A DNA stretch of 64,000 bases from Natrialba taiwanensis DSM 12281. GTDB lineage: Archaea; Halobacteriota; Halobacteria; Halobacteriales; Natrialbaceae. A model generated the notes under the pieces. That model made no database searches. It was not told the origin of the DNA and saw only the letters and a program-made list of their open reading frames with translations. The stretch lies in assembly GCF_000337595.1 (NCBI RefSeq), contig NZ_AOIL01000009.1, positions 150,930-214,929 on the forward strand, read 5' to 3'. The position numbers and the translations under genes were made by a program. Below, piece by piece: positions 17,676 through 26,621 of the stretch. How positions within the stretch are numbered: the first letter of the stretch is position 1; each line of letters opens with the position of its first letter.

Positions 17676-18719
17676 TCAATCCCGCAGCACCGACGCGTCG
17701 AAGACGGGTTTGCAGGTCCCGCCGTCGACGAACGTTTCGAACGCCTCGTCGGCTTCGAGCAGGCTGAACCGATCGTCGAGGAAGGTCGCGTGGTCGACGT
17801 CGCCGGACGCGATCAGCCGGAGCGACCGCTCGAAGTCCTCGTACATCGACGCATACGAGCACTGCAGGTCGATCTCCGCGCGGACGAGCGGCGAGTACGG
17901 CATCGTCGTCTCGCCGGTCTGGCCGACGAGGACGATCTGCCCGCCCTTGCGGACTTCGTCGACCGCCATCGGTAATCCAGACGGGTGGCCGGTCGTATCG
18001 AAGACCACGTCGTAGCCGACGCCGTCAGTGAGTTCGTCTCGGCGCGCGTCGAGATCGTCGGCCTCGATGTTGATCGTCTCGAAGCCGAGTTCCTCGGCCA
18101 GTGGGAGGCGATACTCGGCGTCTTGGCCGACGCCGGCGAGGACGACCTCGCCGCCCTGAGCCCGCGCGATCTGGGCCGTGAGCTGCCCGATCGGACCCGG
18201 TCCAGCGACCATAACGCGGTCGCCGGGGCTCACGCGGGAGTTCTCGATGACCGCACGCGCGCCGATGCTCGTCGGTTCGACGAGCGCGGCGTGTTTCGGT
18301 TCGACGTCGTCAGGGACGGGATGGAGCGCCGTCTCGGGAACGGAAACGTAGCCCGCGTACGCGCCGTCGTGGTCGACGCCCGTGATAACCGCGTTTTGGC
18401 AGACGTTCTCCTCGCCGATCTTACACTGGTAACACTCGCCGCAGCCCCGAATCGGGCGCTCGACGACCCGATCGCCGACCGCAAAGTTCGTCACGTCGTC
18501 GCCGGTCTCGATAATCCGACCGGTGTACTCGTGTCCGATGACGGTCGGGAGCTCCATCCGTTCGAACGCCGACTCGAACTCGTAGATCCCTGCGTCGCTT
18601 CCGCACAGACCCGCATAGTCGACTTCGATCAGTGCTTCGTCCGGTCCGGGTGAAGGGCGTTCGAGATCAACGAGTTCCATCGCTCCCTGCTGTCGGCTGG
18701 TTTTGGCTAGTCCACGCAT
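17676..18719 (-). CDS. Zinc-dependent medium-chain alcohol/polyol dehydrogenase
   Basis: A 347-residue MDR protein starting MRGLAKTSRQQG. Catalytic zinc ligands are visible in YAGLCGSDAG (Cys) and VIGHEYTG (His-Glu); the structural zinc set is RGCGECYQCKIGEENVC, four cysteines. The NAD(P)-binding motif is VMVAGPGPIGQL. It resembles sorbitol, threonine and L-arabinitol-type dehydrogenases. In this locus it may oxidise a pentose, pentitol or sugar acid, but the substrate cannot be read from sequence; haloarchaeal xylose dehydrogenase (XacA) belongs to another family, so this is not a direct XacA equivalent. A TATA-like TATAA at 18744-18748 (minus strand) puts transcription start at about 18720, supporting the leaderless ATG at 18719 rather than the one at 18737. 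Confidence 0.85.
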   Translation of the reverse strand: MRGLAKTSRQQGAMELVDLERPSPGPDEALIEVDYAGLCGSDAGIYEFESAFERMELPTVIGHEYTGRIIETGDDVTNFAVGDRVVERPIRGCGECYQCKIGEENVCQNAVITGVDHDGAYAGYVSVPETALHPVPDDVEPKHAALVEPTSIGARAVIENSRVSPGDRVMVAGPGPIGQLTAQIARAQGGEVVLAGVGQDAEYRLPLAEELGFETINIEADDLDARRDELTDGVGYDVVFDTTGHPSGLPMAVDEVRKGGQIVLVGQTGETTMPYSPLVRAEIDLQCSYASMYEDFERSLRLIASGDVDHATFLDDRFSLLEADEAFETFVDGGTCKPVFDASVLRD

Positions 18720-19413
18720 AGTTGCCAGTACGTTCATCGGGCGTTATAGTTCTGTGGGATTGCGCGATTCGGATGCGACTCGCCGCCGGGCGTTGCCGTC
18801 TCACTCACGACGGCTCGGAGCTGGCCCGGAAAGTCAGGTCGGAAACGAAAACCGAAGCGACGCACGGCGACATCTGCGTTCATTCTCCGAAAACAAGATT
18901 CTATATGAAAGAACAAAGCTAGCTGAATGAAGAACGGTGGTCCGTCCTTATGCGGGGCTGGAACTCGGGATCCGCAGCGAGTTCATCCCGAATAGAGTGG
19001 AGAGATTACAACAGTACGCTCGTAATCTATAGCGGCCGGACGAGACGGCAACATCGACTCTGGAGCACGGGCGCTGCAACTGAAACGCGACACTATCGGG
19101 TCGAGACTCGGTATCTCGGGTGAACCGCCCCGCGGAACGAGCGAGTGACTGGTCGCGGCCGAGTTCAATACGTCGTCTCACTCTGCATTCTGCTTTAGAG
19201 AACTCTATTCTGTTATACCGAAACTCGTTCGGTATACGTCGCCGCGCAGCGCGCGATCGTGCACCGGCCGATGGCGAACGAACGCAACTGAACTCGACCG
19301 AGCGCGAGCCGGCACCGCTGATGGCGATAGTGGCGTCGTTCGTCGGATCGATTACGGATGCAAAACCGACTGACACACATATTTATATGAATAGTTGGAA
19401 TAATGAGGGCCGC
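18720..19413. promoter_or_regulatory. 694-base divergent gap between alcohol dehydrogenase and arabinanase genes
   Basis: No convincing gene. It contains the dehydrogenase TATA box (18744-18748, minus), an inverted repeat with 9-base arms TATACCGAA/TTCGGTATA at 19214-19236, and the arabinanase TATA box ATTTATAT at 19381-19388, about 28 bases before ATG 19414. Possible frames inside are Arg-rich and unlike haloarchaeal proteins. The length suggests regulatory DNA or decayed sequence. Confidence 0.5.
19214..19236. promoter_or_regulatory. Perfect 9-base inverted repeat, possible operator
   Basis: Arms TATACCGAA and TTCGGTATA are separated by ACTCG. It lies about 165 bases upstream of the TATA box of the GH43 gene. 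It could be a dimeric regulator site or an RNA hairpin; nothing in the sequence decides between these. Confidence 0.4.
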
Positions 19414-20502
19414 ATGGTGCTTAATAGCAATAGCCACAAGCGGCGCAACGTTCTCGCGGCAATCGGTGCAGGAGCAGTCGGCGCACTCGGATATCCGGGC
19501 GGAGGAACGCATACAGCGAGGGCTGACAACGACGGGGATCACTATCACAACCCGGTCTATGCTGATCGCGTGTTTCCTGACCCGACCGTGGTCCGCGTCG
19601 ATGATATGTACTACGCGTACGCATCGAACATGGAGAAAGACGACGAGGATCAGGAGGAGATGGTTCCGATCGTGAAATCGCCGAATCTCCACGACTGGAC
19701 GTACGTCGGGGAAGCCTTCGAGAGTTATCCGGACTGGCGCGACGACGATGCGTCGCTGTGGGCACCCGACATCAACTACTACAACGACACGTATCACCTG
19801 TACTACTCCTACTCGACGTGGGGAAGTAGCGATAACCCGGGAATCGGCCTGGCGACCGCGGACACACCGGAGGGTCCGTTCACCGATCAGGGACCGGTGT
19901 TCCGGGAGGACGAGTTGTCGATGACGAACGCCATCGACTCGGACTTTTTCGTCGTCGACGGAACGCCGTACATGGTTTGGGGAAGTTTCTACGGAATCTA
20001 CGGCGTCGAGTTGACGCCGGACGGAACGGATTACGTGAACGGGACGACGGTCCACCTCGCGGGCGATAATCGCGAGGCGGCGAAGATCGTCGAAGCGAAC
20101 GGCTACTACTACCTGTTTTACTCGACCGGCTACTGCTGTGAGGGCTACGACAGCACCTACGAGATCGAGGTCGGCCGATCGGCGAACGCCCTCGGGCCGT
20201 ACACCAACCAGAACGGCACCGACCTGCGAAATCTGAACGATCACAACAGCGGAGTGGCCATCGTAAGCGGCAACAGTCGGTTCCCGGGAACCGGCCACAA
20301 CACGGCGATCCGCGACGATACCGACGGCCTGTGGCTCCTGTACCACGCCTACGATCGACGGGAACCGGAGTACGTCGACGGGACGTGGAACCGGATCATG
20401 CTAGCCGATCGAATCAGGTGGGACGACGACGGCTGGCCGGTACTCGGGTGTGACGGAACGCCGACCGCCCAGCACCCGCGATCTCGACCCCCCGTTCGTT
20501 GA
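19414..20502 (+). CDS. Tat-exported GH43 arabinan endo-1,5-alpha-arabinanase-like enzyme
   Basis: A 362-residue protein with a Tat signal SHKRRNVLAAIGAGAVGALG but no lipobox cysteine, so a secreted enzyme. The five-blade GH43 catalytic triad is visible: D56 in VFPDPTVV (general base), D175 in NAIDSDFF (pKa tuner) and E221 in NREAAKIV (acid). The WAPDINYYNDTYHLYYS stretch is typical of arabinanases. It would cut arabinan or arabinoxylan outside the cell and feed the importer. The start ATG 19414 was chosen because a TATA box lies about 28 bases upstream; further-upstream in-frame codons give non-haloarchaeal residues. It lacks the C-terminal second beta domain found in some arabinanases. Confidence 0.9.
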   Translation: MVLNSNSHKRRNVLAAIGAGAVGALGYPGGGTHTARADNDGDHYHNPVYADRVFPDPTVVRVDDMYYAYASNMEKDDEDQEEMVPIVKSPNLHDWTYVGEAFESYPDWRDDDASLWAPDINYYNDTYHLYYSYSTWGSSDNPGIGLATADTPEGPFTDQGPVFREDELSMTNAIDSDFFVVDGTPYMVWGSFYGIYGVELTPDGTDYVNGTTVHLAGDNREAAKIVEANGYYYLFYSTGYCCEGYDSTYEIEVGRSANALGPYTNQNGTDLRNLNDHNSGVAIVSGNSRFPGTGHNTAIRDDTDGLWLLYHAYDRREPEYVDGTWNRIMLADRIRWDDDGWPVLGCDGTPTAQHPRSRPPVR

Positions 20503-21008
20503 TCGGGACAAGTCATGACCACCGGATTTCACGCTAGTAACAACTGAAACTATTTACAGACTGATCGCATCGCCATCGTGCGATCAGGTGTGTACTGACT
20601 TGCAGTGACTACCATAGCATACTGCTTGCTAGCCGAGAAGACGATACACTTCAGGACGAGTTCACGAACGCCGAACTCGGCTTCGATTCGGTAAGAAAGA
20701 TGAACTCGCAGTGAGGGCCCATCGACTGGTTCACCACCAGTGGAAAAGTACAGTATGTACAAGTCCTCTGGAGAGAGAAGAGTTGTGAATATAGAGCGCT
20801 GATATCGGCTACTATGCGGTGAAAAACCATTTAAGGGAATGATTCTGCGTTTTGTATCGGGGATCTCCTAGACGATGTGAGAAAAATAAAACCAGACATA
20901 ATTCCCCAAATCATCCCGGTAAAGGAGCTATCTTCCGGATATCCCATCAATCCAATAGCCATGCTAATTTCACACCACCATCATCGGTATTGAAAGTATT
21001 TTACAATA
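20503..21008. other. Gene-poor AT-richer stretch
   Basis: About 500 bases with lower GC than neighbours, several stops in all frames and no recognisable protein. Together with the insertion-sequence remnant that follows, it probably represents decayed mobile DNA. Confidence 0.4.
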
Positions 21009-21331
21009 GTGTTCCCTCTCGGGAGCACCGATTCTGAGGGTGGGCGAATCCAGCGTCGCCGATCATGGAGAACAGAACTCTCCAAGCGACTGCGAAAATC
21101 ATCGTTGCGTCTCGAACGCCTGTGGAGACTGCGCTCCCTACAGGAACCACGTCGGTTCCTGCAAAGCGCGTTCGCCGGATGTCGTCTGGTGGGCTATCAG
21201 ACGCAATCAGACAACGTCGTGGAAGCAAGAAGCCGGCTGCTCACCGGCGGTTTTGCCGCCGTTCGCGTGGTCCGTGAGACGAAGATCTCACGCTACCCTC
21301 AAGGAGCGAGCACGAGCGAGAGGATGGGAGG
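21009..21331 (+). mobile_element. Decayed right end of an IS200/IS605-family (IS1341-type) element with tnpB remnant
   Basis: The plus strand at about 21065-21277 encodes a fragment with SRTPVETALPTGTTSVPAKR, which matches the C-terminal tail typical of haloarchaeal TnpB (OrfB) proteins, and an adjacent frame gives ACGDCAPYRN. The tail is frame-shifted and no N-terminal RuvC domain precedes it. Downstream, 21288-21334 has the character of the element's right end: a hairpin-prone CTACCCTC...GAGGATGGG arrangement ending in GGGAGGTCAC, near the usual GGGAGGATGTCAC end. The remnant abuts the uppP stop codon. TnpB right ends carry the guide RNA scaffold, so RNA from this fragment is possible but unlikely to be functional. 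Confidence 0.5.
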
Positions 21332-22153
21332 TCACACGAGTATCGAAACGGCACCGCCACCGACGATAGCGAGTCCACCCAATCCGAAGCAGACGGTCGA
21401 AAAGGAGATGCGATCGACGACGCGAACGAGCGCATCGATCATGGCGTATCCGACGACCGCGCTGACGAGGAGCGCTGTCGCCGCTGCGCCAGGACTGATT
21501 CCCGGGAGACCACCGGCACCGACAACGGTGAGTGCTGCCCCGCCGAGACTGGCCGGAATCGAAAGGAGAAAGGAAAGCCGAAACGCGTCCGGGGGGTTGT
21601 AGCGTCGAAACAGAAGGGCACTGGTCGTCACCCCAGAGCGGGAAATTCCGGGAAGGATAGCAACACCCTGAACGGCACCGACCAGCAGCGAGTCACGTAG
21701 TGTCGGGGTCTCGCGAACTCCCATTGAGACGGACTCCGAAGTGTACTGGATACCCCCCGTAAGGAGGAGAAGGACACCGATGATTGTAATGAAGGCACCG
21801 CCGGTAAGTTGGCCCGCGAGATCAACGGCAAAGAGATAAAGCGGGATTCCGACGATGCCAGTCATCAGGCATGCAATACCGAGATAGGACGTAATCGCAT
21901 TGTCCCCGTGGTAGGCGGCGTCGGGACGCCAACCCGAGAGTGAGTGGAACGCCGTTTCGAGATCGTCACGATAATAACTGGCTGCAGAAACCGTCGTCCC
22001 GAGCTGGAAGAAGAGTGCGAGTTGGAGCGCCGTATCTGGATCAACGTCCATCAGCGTCAGAACCAACGCCAGATTCCCCTGGCTCGAAACGGGGAGCCAC
22101 TCGACGATTCCCTGCACGATACCGGCAACGATGGCGACAATGAATTCCCTCAT
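21332..22153 (-). CDS. uppP: Undecaprenyl-diphosphatase-family polyprenyl pyrophosphatase
   Basis: A 273-residue BacA/UppP-type integral membrane protein with about eight helices. The two active-site motifs are present: QGIVEWLPVSSQGNL near residues 14-28 and PGISRSGVT near 170. These enzymes release phosphate from C55 polyprenyl diphosphate in bacteria; in archaea the likely role is recycling dolichyl-type lipid carriers for glycan synthesis. In motif 1 the bacterial SSSGHL reads SSQGNL; the archaeal versions vary here. It abuts the insertion-sequence remnant on its 3' side. Confidence 0.88.
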   Translation of the reverse strand: MREFIVAIVAGIVQGIVEWLPVSSQGNLALVLTLMDVDPDTALQLALFFQLGTTVSAASYYRDDLETAFHSLSGWRPDAAYHGDNAITSYLGIACLMTGIVGIPLYLFAVDLAGQLTGGAFITIIGVLLLLTGGIQYTSESVSMGVRETPTLRDSLLVGAVQGVAILPGISRSGVTTSALLFRRYNPPDAFRLSFLLSIPASLGGAALTVVGAGGLPGISPGAAATALLVSAVVGYAMIDALVRVVDRISFSTVCFGLGGLAIVGGGAVSILV

Positions 22154-22359
22154 GCTGATCGAGTTCTGAAAGCGTCCGACTGTCCGGCTTGTTCTCGTGC
22201 GGATCTATGAGAACAGTGCTATTAGTGGTGCCGATCCGGACTATCGGTATCGGGAGAGCAGTATCGATACGCCATCCAACTCCGACCGACGATAGAGCTA
22301 CTCGAAATAGAGTAAATATATGAAAAGGCATTTGCATCCACTGTCCTTTGGCTAGGTAA

Positions 22360-22827
22360 ATGGGTGCAGCGTCGATGAATCCGACCCTCGATACTATCGT
22401 TCTTGGAGTTGGTGAAGCCGATAGTTCCAGAAGCGAGACGCTCGTTGACGCCGTCGAAGAACTGGCGCGTCCGACCGATGCCCGCGTCATCTTTGTTCAT
22501 ATTTTCGATATGAAGTCCTACAAGGAGACGGTCGAACACGTACTCGATCATGAGACAGGTCGTGTCGATCCGAACGAATTGGCCGACCAAATGTCCGTGG
22601 TTCGTGATATGAGAGACCAACTGTCGGACGAAATTCAGCATGAGACCCGGGCTGCAACGCGGAAGAAGGGCGACGGGATCGTCGCGATCGCCGAAGACGT
22701 CGACGCCGACCGCGTCGTTGTCGGCGGACACCGACGGTCGCCGTCCAGCAAGGCTATCCTCGGAAGTACGGTCCAGACGGTCCTGCTGAACGCGCCATGT
22801 CCCGTTACGTTCGTCCGTGACACCTGA
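22360..22827 (+). CDS. Universal stress protein (UspA family)
   Basis: A 155-residue UspA-fold protein. The ATP-binding signature is VVGGHRRSPSSKAILGSTVQ followed by a hydrophobic strand ending PCPVTFVRDT. The usual G-x2-G-x9-G-S/T pattern reads GGHRRSPSSKAILGST, close to ATP-binding Usps. The family is implicated in stress adaptation and often in anaerobic growth. A TAAATATA box at 22313-22320 suggests transcription start near 22343; either ATG 22360 or ATG 22375 (MNPTLDTIVLGV) may be the start. It is monocistronic. Confidence 0.88.
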   Translation: MGAASMNPTLDTIVLGVGEADSSRSETLVDAVEELARPTDARVIFVHIFDMKSYKETVEHVLDHETGRVDPNELADQMSVVRDMRDQLSDEIQHETRAATRKKGDGIVAIAEDVDADRVVVGGHRRSPSSKAILGSTVQTVLLNAPCPVTFVRDT

Positions 22828-22963
22828 GCTCTCGAGCGAACTGAACTCGTCGGTCGCGACGGTCTCCGGAGGCGATCCGTAACCGAGTTCAGTTCGGGTC
22901 GGCCCGTTACCTGAGTCCACCATAATCACTATAGTATATAGATGGAGACTATTCGCGTAAGCC

Positions 22964-23629
22964 ATGGTGCAGGAATTGGTCCCGCTCGCTCGCGAGTTGT
23001 CGTTGCCCTACTACGAATCGGCGCTGCCAGCGCACGATCGGTACCACGCGAATCGAGTTCGAACCCTCTCGCTTCGGTTAGCAGACGAGTGTGAGGAACC
23101 CGTCGATAGGGCGGTCCTCGCCGCGGCGGCGTGGTTACACGATATCGGTCGCCCACGCGAACGAACGGGCGAAATCGACGATCACGACGAGTGGGCCGCA
23201 ACGGAGGCGGCGACGCTTCTCGGGTCCGAATCGGTTTCGGCCGAGCGAACCGAGGCGATCACACACTGTATCCGCACCCACAGTATCCGAGCGAGTTCAC
23301 CGACGCCGGAGACGATCGAAGCGAAACTGCTCTTCGATGCGGACAAGTTGGAGGCGACCGGCGCGCGCGGTCTCGTGCGGTTGGCCTGTATCGTCGGGGA
23401 GAGATCGGGGAGAGCGGGCGAAAAATACGCGGTGATCGAGAACGCGTCGGTTTCGGGACTGGAGAGGCCAGATTGTCCGGACGTAACGCTCCTTCGGGAG
23501 TGGGCAAGAGAACGGCTGGATAGATTGTACACATCGGCCGGCCGGTCCCTTGGACGGTCCCGCTGGCAGTTTATGACCGAGTTCTTCACGCAGTTCGAGC
23601 GCGAGATGGGTATCGAGGGTGAAGCGTAA
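22964..23629 (+). CDS. HD-domain phosphohydrolase
   Basis: A 221-residue protein with a full HD set: H in HDRYHANRV, the HD pair in WLHDIGR, H in HDEWAA, H in HCIRTHSIR and D in LLFDADKLEA. This matches metal-dependent HD hydrolases of the YedJ/uncharacterised type that act on nucleotides or related phosphoesters. It is leaderless (TATA-like ATAGTATATAG at 22930-22940). It converges on the ABC importer ATPase gene downstream with 26 bases between stops; a shared substrate cannot be inferred. Confidence 0.85.
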   Translation: MVQELVPLARELSLPYYESALPAHDRYHANRVRTLSLRLADECEEPVDRAVLAAAAWLHDIGRPRERTGEIDDHDEWAATEAATLLGSESVSAERTEAITHCIRTHSIRASSPTPETIEAKLLFDADKLEATGARGLVRLACIVGERSGRAGEKYAVIENASVSGLERPDCPDVTLLREWARERLDRLYTSAGRSLGRSRWQFMTEFFTQFEREMGIEGEA

Positions 23630-23655
23630 GGGAAGCCACGAAACCGACCCCGAGG

Positions 23656-24672
23656 TCACTCGAGAACGTGAACGCTGGTATCGTCGATCGAGAGCGAGAC
23701 CGTCTCTCCGGTCCGGTACGTTTCGGCGGCATCAGCGTGCAACGCCACCGTTGTTTCGTCGGGGAGCGTTGCCGTCAGTTGCGTTCGATCGCCGAGGTAC
23801 GTCGCGCTCGACACCTCCGCACTGATCGGCCCCTCGCGCTCGAACTCGAACGCCTCGGGCCGCACCGCGACCGTAACTGTACCGTTCGTCGCGGCCGCGA
23901 CCTCGAGTTCGGCGAATCCGAGGTCGACGCGGCCGTCTGCGGCAACCCCAGTGAGCAGGGTCGAGTTCCCGATGAAGTTTGCAACGAAGGCGTTTGCGGG
24001 GCGGCGGTAGATCGCCGACGGTGTCCCGACCTGTTCGACCGTCCCCGCGTTCAACACGGCGATCCGATCGCACATTGCCATCGCTTCCTCCTGGTCGTGG
24101 GTTACGTAGATCGCGGTGACGCCGAGGTCGGCGAGGAGGTCGCGGATTTCCGTTTGAAGCCGTGTCTTGAGCGCTGCGTCGAGCCCGGTCATCGGCTCGT
24201 CGAGCAAGAGGACGTGGGGTTCGATCGCGAGTGCTCGAGCAAGCCCGACGCGTTGCTGTTGCCCGCCTGATAGCGTCGTCGGCCGGCGATCAGCCAGTGT
24301 GGCAATATCGAGCATCTCAAGCAACGCGCCCGCTCTTTCGCGGCGCTCGCGCTGGGGAACATCGCGCATTTTCAGTCCGAACGCGACGTTTTCGCGAACG
24401 GTCATGGTATCGAAGAGCGCGTACGACTGGAACACGAGGCCGACGTGTCGCTCTTCCGGCGGGACGTGTGTTACATCGACGCCGTCGAAGCGAACTCGGC
24501 CGCGCGTCGGCGTCTCGAAGCCCGCGATGGTCCGTAGCGTCGTCGTCTTCCCACAGCCCGACGGGCCGACGATCCCGAGGATCTCGCCGTCGCGAATCGT
24601 CAGGTCGATGCCGTCGACGGCCAGCTCGTCGCCGTACCGTTTGGTCAGCGACTCGAGCGTGACCTCGCTCAT
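23656..24672 (-). CDS. ABC importer ATPase, iron/thiamine/polyamine-type
   Basis: A 338-residue ATPase: Walker A GPSGCGKTTT near residues 36-45, signature LSGGQQQRVGLARAL, Walker B LLLDEPMTGLD, H-loop VTHDQEEAM, and a TOBE domain at the C-terminus (~260-330). The CUT family that contains PotA, FbpC and AEP importers has this shape. It is the last gene of a four-gene minus-strand operon (binding protein, two permeases, ATPase). The 85-base gap from the upstream permease is the widest in the operon. Confidence 0.87.
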   Translation of the reverse strand: MSEVTLESLTKRYGDELAVDGIDLTIRDGEILGIVGPSGCGKTTTLRTIAGFETPTRGRVRFDGVDVTHVPPEERHVGLVFQSYALFDTMTVRENVAFGLKMRDVPQRERRERAGALLEMLDIATLADRRPTTLSGGQQQRVGLARALAIEPHVLLLDEPMTGLDAALKTRLQTEIRDLLADLGVTAIYVTHDQEEAMAMCDRIAVLNAGTVEQVGTPSAIYRRPANAFVANFIGNSTLLTGVAADGRVDLGFAELEVAAATNGTVTVAVRPEAFEFEREGPISAEVSSATYLGDRTQLTATLPDETTVALHADAAETYRTGETVSLSIDDTSVHVLE

Positions 24673-24757
24673 ACGGTATCACCGCCGACACGGCCGGGTT
24701 CCGAAAACGGTCGGTGAACGGTTCGGTTGAAATATCGGCTACTGGTATTCGTGTGTC

Positions 24758-25687
24758 TCATTGGTCTCGAATAGTTGTGAATCCTCGATTGCCGATTAGC
24801 TGAAGCACGGCGATTGCGGAGACGACGAGCAGGAAGTACACCGAAACTGCCGCCGCCTGCTGCATATACGTCGCATTCGAGGTGTTGCGATAGAGGAAGA
24901 CCGCAAACGGATCCGGACTACCGCTTACCACCATGAACGTGAAATTGAACTCCGCGGCCGCGAGCGTCCAGGTGATGATACAGCCCGCGAGAATGCCCCG
25001 CTTCGCATGTGGAACGATGACCGTGAGAAACGTCCGCGGCCACGAGGCACCGAGCGATCGGGCGCTCTCCTCTAAGCGAACGAGGTCCATCGACTGAAAC
25101 GAACTCTGCACCGTCAGCACCATGTACGGTGATTTGAGCAAGCAGTAGCCGGCGATCAGGCCCAGGGCGGAGCGGCCGTGGTTCGGATACGTCTGCACGA
25201 AGGCGAGTCCGAGAACCACGCCCGGAACGAGCGGTACAATCGCGAGCGTGTTGAGCCAGTCTCGAGCGTAGAACTCGTATCTCGTGAGCGCGTACGCGAT
25301 CGGAACGCCGATGACGACGTTCAGTATCATCCCGCCGGTCGCGATCACGAGGCTGAACGCGAGCCCCGGAATCACGGCCATTTGATCGTCTCCCAATCCG
25401 AGTACGTCGCGCCAATGCTCGAAGGTTACAAATCCTCGCGGAAGGATTCCCGTCGCCGTCTCCGCGAACGAGGAAACGAACGTCACGACGACCGGGACGC
25501 TGAGAACGAGGACGACGAGTGTGACGATCCCGAGAACGAGCGGGCGACCGACTCGGGTCGAAAGCGCTGGTCGCGACGGTGTCCACGCTTCGACTGTCGT
25601 CTCGACGCTTCCGCCATCAGTCCGCGAGTTCGGCTCGACGCCGACGCCGGATCGCGACCTGCGTTGGGGCTCCGAGTCGTCGCTCAT
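24758..25687 (-). CDS. ABC importer permease 2
   Basis: A 309-residue permease, six helices, with the EAA-like loop LEESARSLGASWPRTFLTVI followed by VPHAKRG. The first ~45 residues are a soluble, Ser/Thr-rich arm before the first helix (VLGIVTLVVLVLSVPVVVTF). The family is that of PotC/FbpB-type permeases. Its start is one base after the stop of permease 1. Confidence 0.86.
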   Translation of the reverse strand: MSDDSEPQRRSRSGVGVEPNSRTDGGSVETTVEAWTPSRPALSTRVGRPLVLGIVTLVVLVLSVPVVVTFVSSFAETATGILPRGFVTFEHWRDVLGLGDDQMAVIPGLAFSLVIATGGMILNVVIGVPIAYALTRYEFYARDWLNTLAIVPLVPGVVLGLAFVQTYPNHGRSALGLIAGYCLLKSPYMVLTVQSSFQSMDLVRLEESARSLGASWPRTFLTVIVPHAKRGILAGCIITWTLAAAEFNFTFMVVSGSPDPFAVFLYRNTSNATYMQQAAAVSVYFLLVVSAIAVLQLIGNRGFTTIRDQ

Positions 25688-25688
25688 A

Positions 25689-26612
25689 TTAGAGAGTCAC
25701 CGTGTCGGTCCTGACGAACCGGAGCCCGACGAACGTGAACGCGACGATGAAGACGACGTAGACGAGGCCGATTGCGGCTGCCACGTCGGGTCTGTACGTC
25801 CCGACACTGATCTCGCGCTGAATCTGCAGCGTGACGACGTAATGGCTCTGGAGGAGCAACACCGTGCCGAAGATCGCCAGTCCGGAGCGGAACGTAAGGA
25901 TCGTTGCGGCGGCGATCCCGGGACGGATTTCGGGCAGCGTCACGTGGTAAAACGTCTCCCAACGGCTCGCGCCGAGCGACCGAGCGGCTTCCTCGGCTTG
26001 CGTGTTGACCTCGGCATAGGTCCCCCGCAACACCATCGTTGCTCGCGGCACGAGCGAGTAGACATAACCGAGGAACAGCCCCGTAATGGCCGTTGCACTC
26101 GCGAGGTCGATCGCGCTCGTTCCGGTGACGGCCGCAATCGCGTTCGTCACCAATCCCTGTCGGCCGAGCATCGCGATGACCAAGATCGCGACGATAATTC
26201 CGGGCAGTGCGATCGGAAACGACACCGCAGCGACAACTACACGCTCGAACGGGAGATCGTATTTCTCGAGGGCGTGTGCGACCGCGACGCCGAGGACGAC
26301 GCTGACGACCGTTGCCAGTCCGACGAACCAGACCGTGTTCCACGCAACCCGCCGGTACGTCGGCTCCGTCAGCAGCGTCCGCCACGCGTCGAGCGACCAG
26401 CCCTCGATCCAGATCGCGTCCGCTGCGACGCTCATTCGAACGAGCATCGCCAGCGGAACGAACCCCGCGACGGTCGCGAGCGCGAAAAACGGCAGGCACA
26501 TGATCGCGATTCGCCGCCGCTCTCGCTCGCGCTCCGTGGTCGGTCTGGCGGTCGTCGACGCGAAAATTGCAACTCGACGCACCGACGCCGCCGTCGATTC
26601 GCGGATGGACAT
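25689..26612 (-). CDS. ABC importer permease 1
   Basis: A 307-residue permease of the PotB/FbpB type with the EAA loop AEEAARSLGASRWETFYHVT followed by LPEIRPG. Six helices are predicted, with a basic cytoplasmic N-terminus. It sits between the binding-protein gene (9-base gap) and permease 2 (1-base gap), so expression is likely coupled. Confidence 0.86.
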   Translation of the reverse strand: MSIRESTAASVRRVAIFASTTARPTTERERERRRIAIMCLPFFALATVAGFVPLAMLVRMSVAADAIWIEGWSLDAWRTLLTEPTYRRVAWNTVWFVGLATVVSVVLGVAVAHALEKYDLPFERVVVAAVSFPIALPGIIVAILVIAMLGRQGLVTNAIAAVTGTSAIDLASATAITGLFLGYVYSLVPRATMVLRGTYAEVNTQAEEAARSLGASRWETFYHVTLPEIRPGIAAATILTFRSGLAIFGTVLLLQSHYVVTLQIQREISVGTYRPDVAAAIGLVYVVFIVAFTFVGLRFVRTDTVTL

Positions 26613-26621
26613 ACTGCGATC

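Noticed and set aside
20503..21008. Transposase remnant left of the TnpB fragment
   Set aside because: Low-GC and gene-poor, but no translated stretch could be matched with confidence to a transposase family.
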